The position numbers and the translations under genes were made by a program. A DNA stretch of 64,000 nucleotides from Holothuria scabra. Lineage: Eukaryota > Echinodermata > Holothuroidea > Aspidochirotida > Holothuriidae. The notes under the pieces are model-generated. The model did not search any database. It worked only from the letters and a program-made list of their open reading frames with translations, and was not told where the DNA came from. This document shows, piece by piece, positions 59,700 to 64,000 of this stretch (the stretch's first letter is position 1; every line of letters begins with the position of its first letter). Location: NCBI GenBank assembly GCA_037179385.1, contig CM074193.1, positions 40,270,846-40,334,845 of the forward strand, in the 5' to 3' direction.

Positions 59700-59936
59700 G
59701 CTGCAGATCTCGCCTCTTTCTGATTGGTCAAGTGGTTATGTCATCCGAAATGGTAGCGGGGAGCTCTGGGGATGTCAACTCCCTAGCTGAGTCATACCAT
59801 CTGACCGTCTACCATTGTGCTTGGTGTTCAGATATGGAGGACGTTAAAGAAGCCGCAACTGGAAAAAGGCCATGGCCGGCTTGACTTAAAGCTATTAGTT
59901 TGAATGACTGCGCCGTATAACCTTGTCTGATTAACT
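59700..59936 (+). mobile_element. tRNA-derived SINE copy
   Basis: Head: GATTGGTCAAGTGGTTATG then TCATCCG, an A-box-like start. It is followed by GGGGAGCTCTGGGGATG, the central motif ACCATTGTGCTTGGTGTTCA, CTGGAAAAAGGCCATGGCCG with GCTTGAC, and a tail with ACTGCGCCGTATAACC and TCTGATTAAC that tracks the 58.3-kb copy to its 3' end. Target duplication not seen, so the copy is older. The frame 59,602-59,790 crosses its head. Confidence 0.7.
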
Positions 59937-59999
59937 CACCTCCTTTAGTTTACAATCATTGAGCGTACGGTTTAGAATAAGACCGTGACATTTTTTAGG

Positions 60000-62280
60000 G
60001 AAATTTGAAATTTGACCTTCAAGTTTAGTAAACTTTAACCTCTAATCCTACTCTTAACCAGAATGCAAAAATGCATTGATGTTTCGATGGTACACACATG
60101 TTCTTTTCAATAAAATGCTACATTTCTTGTAACACCTGGTGACCCAAATGGACCTTTGACTCCACTGGTAAGTAACTGGTTTTTCTTTTAACCAAAACAC
60201 CGCTATATTCAAAAAGCCAAATTTCATACTGTGCCTTAAGATATTCTGCAAACAAGGCTTTCAGAGTTTAATGCCTGGTGATACCAGATGACCATTGACC
60301 TCTACCAAAAACAACAGGTACGGTACTTTCAACTCATCTTAACACATTCAGATACTAATTATGAAATCCATCCAAGTTTCCTACCTTGATATATCCCTTT
60401 GATGAGGTTTTCAAAGTTTGACCTTTGGTGACCCCAAATGACCGTCACACTTCACTGCAGATGACATCTTCCTACCATAACACATCCACATACTAACTTT
60501 GAACTCTATCCCAGTTTTCTACCTCGAAATACAAAGTAAAACTTGGTTTTCAAAGTTTGACCTTGGATAACCCAATGCGAACTATGGAACTCTACCAAAA
60601 TACAGAGGGTCCACCCTCCCATCAGAATTCATCAACAAACCAAGTTTGAAAACAATCCAAGATTCCTACCTTGAGATATAATTTGAAAAGGTTTCCTGAA
60701 TTTGACCCCCATGTGACCCAAATGACCTTTGACCTCTACCAAAATCAAAAGGGTTCTTCCTCACATCATAATGCATCAACATATCAAGTTTGAAGATCAA
60801 TTCAAGTTTCCTACCTTGCGATATCGTGTAAACAAGGATAAAGGGTTTGACAAAATGTGACCCCAAATGACCTTTGACCTCAACCAAAATAGATAGGGTT
60901 CTTCCTCACCTCATAACGCATCAACATATCAGGTTTGAAATGAATCCAGATTTCCTGCCATGAGATATTGTGTGAACAAGGATTTCAGGCTTTGACCCCA
61001 TGTGACTCAAAATGACCTCTGACCGCCAACAAAATTAATATCTTCTCATCATCACAACGCATCAACGTATCAGGTTTGAAATGAATCCAAGTTTCCTGCC
61101 ATGAGATATTGTGTAAACAAGGATTTGGGGGTTTGACCCCATGTGACTCCAAATGACCTCTGACCGCCAACAAAATTAATATCTTCTCATCATCACAACG
61201 CATCAACATATCAGGTTTGAAATGAATCCAGGTTTCCTGCCATGAGATATTGTGTAAACAAGGATTTGGGGGTTTTACCCCATGTGACTCCAAATGACCT
61301 CTGACCGCCAACAAAATTAATATCTTCTCATCACCACAACGCATCAACATATCAGGTTTGAAATGAATCCAAGTTTCCTGCCATGAGATATTGTGTAAAC
61401 AAGGATTTGGGGGTTTTACCCCATGTAACCCCAAATGACCTCTGACCACCAACAAAATAAATAGGGTTCTTCCTCACCTCAAAACGCATCAACATATTAA
61501 GTTTGAAATGAATCCAAGTTTCCTGCCATGAGATATTGTGTAAACAAGGATTTCGGGGTTTGACCCCATGTAACCCCAAATGACCTCTGACCACCAACAA
61601 AATAAATAGGGTTCTTCCTCACCTCAAAACGCATCAACATATTAAGTTTGAAATGAATCCAAGTTTCCTGCCATGAGATATTGTGTAAACAAGGATTTCG
61701 GGGTTTGACCCCATGTAACCCCAAATGACCTCTGACCACCAACAAAATTAATAGGGCTCTTCCTTACATCAGAACACATAAACCTGTCAAGTTTGAAATT
61801 AATACAAGTTTCCTATCTTGAGATATTGTGTAAACAAGGATTTGGGGGTTTGACCCCATGTAACCCCAAATGACCTCTGACCTCCACCAAAATAGATAGG
61901 GTTCTTCCTCACCTTACAACGCATCAACGTATCAAGTTTGAAAAGAATCCAAGTTTCCCACCATGAGATATTGTGTGAACAAGGATTCCGAGGTTTGACC
62001 CCATGTGACCCCAAATGACCTCTGACCGCCAACAAAATAAATAGGGTTCTTCCTTACATCATAACACATTGACTTGTCAAGTTTGAAATTAATACAAGTT
62101 TCCTATCTTGAGATATCATGTAAACAAGGATTTCGGGGTTTGACCCCCTGTGGCCCCAGATGGCATTTGACCTAAACCAAAATCAACGGGGCTCTTCCTC
62201 TCATTATGGGGTGTCTGTGTACCAAGTTCGAGAACTGTCAGATCTTCCTTTCTCAAGATATCGTGTAAACAAGCAAAGTG
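60000..62280 (-). repeat. satellite-like tandem array, about 15 units of 141-145 bp
   Basis: Each unit carries TTTGACCCCATGTGACCCC, AAATGACCTCTGACC, a TTCTTCCTCACCT or TCTTCTCATCAT block, CGCATCAACATATC, AGTTTGAAATGAATCC, AAGTTTCCTGCCATGAGATA and TTGTGTAAACAAGGATTT. Units near 61,040-61,745 are almost identical; those at 61,455-61,600 and 61,600-61,745 appear identical. Units toward 60,000 are strongly diverged and those toward 62,200 moderately so. The 141-bp form keeps reading frame, which creates the long minus-strand frame 60,985-61,455; the 145-bp form does not, so this is not a real coding repeat. Confidence 0.9.
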
Positions 62281-62353
62281 TCACAAACACAAACACACAC
62301 ACAGGCACACACCCACACATACACACGCACACACACACATACATACACACACG
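62281..62353. repeat. CA microsatellite at the end of the satellite array
   Basis: Imperfect (CA)n with ACACAC, ACACAT and GCACAC interruptions, starting directly after the last array unit. Confidence 0.92.
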
Positions 62354-63369
62354 CCATCACGAATGCATAGGTTTCTCTTTTCATCGAAACCAAAAAATGC
62401 GACCCACATTTTGACTTTCCCTTCCATACTTGTACCTTTCTGCAATGATGTGATACGGCAGCAGGACAAGTTCAATAGACCTATAAAATCCAACCGTTGA
62501 CATATGACGTCATCGATTGCGCATGAACGGTTTTGCGAAGGATTATTATTTTTTGTTTACACACTTTCACGAACATATTCCTGATGTTATGTGTAGTTCC
62601 TTCCAGAGATGGGATAATAATAACGTGACATTTTTAATATTGTCTTACCGCTAGCTATTTCTTAAACATCCCCGTTGCTTGTTATTATGATGAACGAGGA
62701 ACTAGGTTAGATAAGTGCAACAAGAACCTTAAAGATGAAGCATTGATCTAGTCTGTAAATGTCATTAACATGCTGAGTGAATCTTTCACTTGAGTGTGTC
62801 AATTATTATTCGTCCTGATGGTTTTTCAAAATGCCTCCAAATTTGGGTCATTTTTGTTTTTATGCGACTAGTTTTTGCTCTCTTCAAAAAACCGAATGCA
62901 AACCTCATTCCTGGTCTTACTCGCAACTGTTCCCATTTCTCTTTCCCAGTTTGAAAATCGATAAATTTCACCATATTTTGAAATATGTTTTGTGAGCTAC
63001 TTGTTCCTAACGATCTGAATGATTTATCCCTACAAACGGCGGCTGGTACTATTTAAACCACACGGTTGTCCTAGCAAAGTTTTGTTATCCGTCTTACTTA
63101 AGTAACACTCGAAAATTAACAATTTAATTATAAGATGATTTGCTTGTAAGTCTTCAGATCCAATCTTCAGCCATTATATTAGTAATTTGCCGTGATGTGT
63201 CCTTGAAACCAGGTTACGTTACTCTTCAAGACAGATGTGTTCTAATTACTCAGCCGTTTCATCAATGCAAAACAAATCAGGCATTGGTATTGTGGAGTTC
63301 AATTGAATTACGGAAATCTACTTACATAAGAGGATGAGATGTTTTTATTTCGAGAGAGCCATGTGCAGA
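62354..63369. other. unannotated DNA with one full CRE site
   Basis: The octamer TGACGTCA, a consensus cAMP response element, stands at 62,505-62,512. No TATA box, CpG-rich context or transcript start evidence accompanies it. No gene recognised; the frame 63,140-63,337 has no motif. Confidence 0.4.
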
Positions 63370-63780
63370 TGTGAGGTATAAACCAAATCACTGGTGAAGG
63401 GACGTCACCCCAACAGTAGTTTGTTTAAATATATAACACTAATTCCAATTCCAACTCTCAGTTTATCATTTTCATGTACGTCATTTTAACTTCACCCGGA
63501 TAATCTGTATAGTGTGTGATACAACAAAGGGAAAAACTCAAGTTATGAGACAAATCAAAACGGGAGAGCTACGTCACTACTCATTCTTGAAAGACATGCA
63601 CAAATGTTGGATGTAAAGCAAAAAATTGGCAACAGTATATCACATCGTAGCAGTAATTCGTTTAAACAGTGACACCAAAGCCAGTTCCGAAACTCAGTTC
63701 GTCATTTTCAGTTACGTCATATTTATTACACCGGGGTTATCTTGAGTATAAAACAAATCAAAACGAGGTATCTACATAAC
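63370..63780 (+). repeat. short tandem duplication rich in ACGTCA motifs
   Basis: 63,405-63,510 and 63,630-63,735 align through AGTAGTTTGTTTAAA or GTAATTCGTTTAAA, CCARTTCC, ACTCTCAGTTTATCATTTTC or ACTCAGTTCGTCATTTTC, TACGTCAT and CCGGATAATCT or CCGGGGTTATCT. A second shared phrase, ACAAATCAAAACG, occurs at about 63,551 and 63,756. Period is about 215 bp. ACGTCA occurs at about 63,400, 63,477, 63,571 and 63,704. Confidence 0.65.
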
Positions 63781-64000
63781 TACACCAGCAGTGCAAGTTA
63801 GGATGGCGGGAGTTAAGATGAAGCTGGAAAGTTCATGTTGTAAAGCATTTAATTATGAAAAGAATGGCAAAATAAAAATAAAAAAATATATTTGAGAAAG
63901 AAATGGCCAGGATCAAAAGACGTTTACAGGTCTATACCTTCTTCCGTCGAAACTGAAAGACTGAAAATCAATTTTATATTAACAGTTTAATGTTTCGCTC
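63781..64000. other. unannotated DNA
   Basis: No supported feature. Confidence 0.4.

Noticed and set aside
60666..62035. Series of long minus-strand frames (up to 156 codons) with repeated peptide units
   Set aside because: They are translations of the 141-145-bp satellite. The frame is kept only because 141 is a multiple of 3 and is lost at 145-bp units.
60000..62280. Regular repeats considered as a CRISPR array
   Set aside because: Units are contiguous 141-145-bp tandem copies with no unique spacers, in animal DNA.

Overview
The window looks like repeat-rich, AT-rich nuclear DNA of a multicellular animal. A metazoan-type BEL/Pao LTR retrotransposon, tRNA-headed SINEs, many nonautonomous DNA transposons (hAT-, piggyBac-, mariner- and Harbinger-like) and a relic of a CR1/Jockey-like LINE all point that way. 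The mix of repeats, and a satellite built on TGACC half-sites, suggests a marine invertebrate, perhaps an echinoderm or other deuterostome. The species cannot be proven from sequence alone. I find no convincing intact host gene. The window is either an intergenic desert or the inside of a very large intron. One possible terminal exon (54,604-54,828) and one stretch that may be decayed coding sequence (about 42,230-43,060) are the only non-transposon coding candidates. Layout: 1-13,100 holds old dispersed repeats, an AT-rich degenerate minisatellite (6.3-6.7 kb), a diverged tandem duplication (9.9-10.5 kb) and an array of GCGGAGCG-type units (11.65-12.64 kb). 13,118-18,494 is the best-defined object: a BEL/Pao element with two 251-bp LTRs that differ at 3 positions, a 5-bp target duplication, a primer site matching tRNA-Phe, and Gag, protease, RNase H and integrase remnants, but no reverse transcriptase core. 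A 198-bp piggyBac-like MITE is nested in its integrase. 19.8-21.3 kb and 26.3-27.6 kb are two collinear diverged blocks. Between and beyond them lie a SINE-like unit with a conserved central motif (21.65 kb), members of two dispersed families, and a hAT MITE (25.2 kb). 30-46 kb carries a 1.6-kb nonautonomous hAT-like element with a perfect 8-bp target duplication (34,335-35,944), a 1.3-kb element with a 6-bp duplication (44,696-46,000), a related (-) strand copy (38.96-40.1 kb) and a near-perfect palindromic MITE (46.4 kb). 49.1-50.3 kb is the LINE relic, split by a 151-bp MITE with TA duplication. 51.2 and 52.0 kb hold two short hAT MITEs with perfect 8-bp duplications. 57.4-58.1 kb is a very GC-rich Harbinger-like MITE. 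SINE copies lie at 28.6, 47.0, 58.3 and 59.7 kb. 60.0-62.3 kb is a satellite-like array of 141-145-bp units that carries DR1-type nuclear-receptor half-site pairs and ends in a CA microsatellite. The last 0.6 kb has a short duplicated segment rich in ACGTCA motifs. These parts do not form a pathway. They are a record of nested insertion, trans-mobilised parasites and tandem amplification. Repeat boundaries taken from homology within the window are approximate; those taken from target-site duplications are exact.
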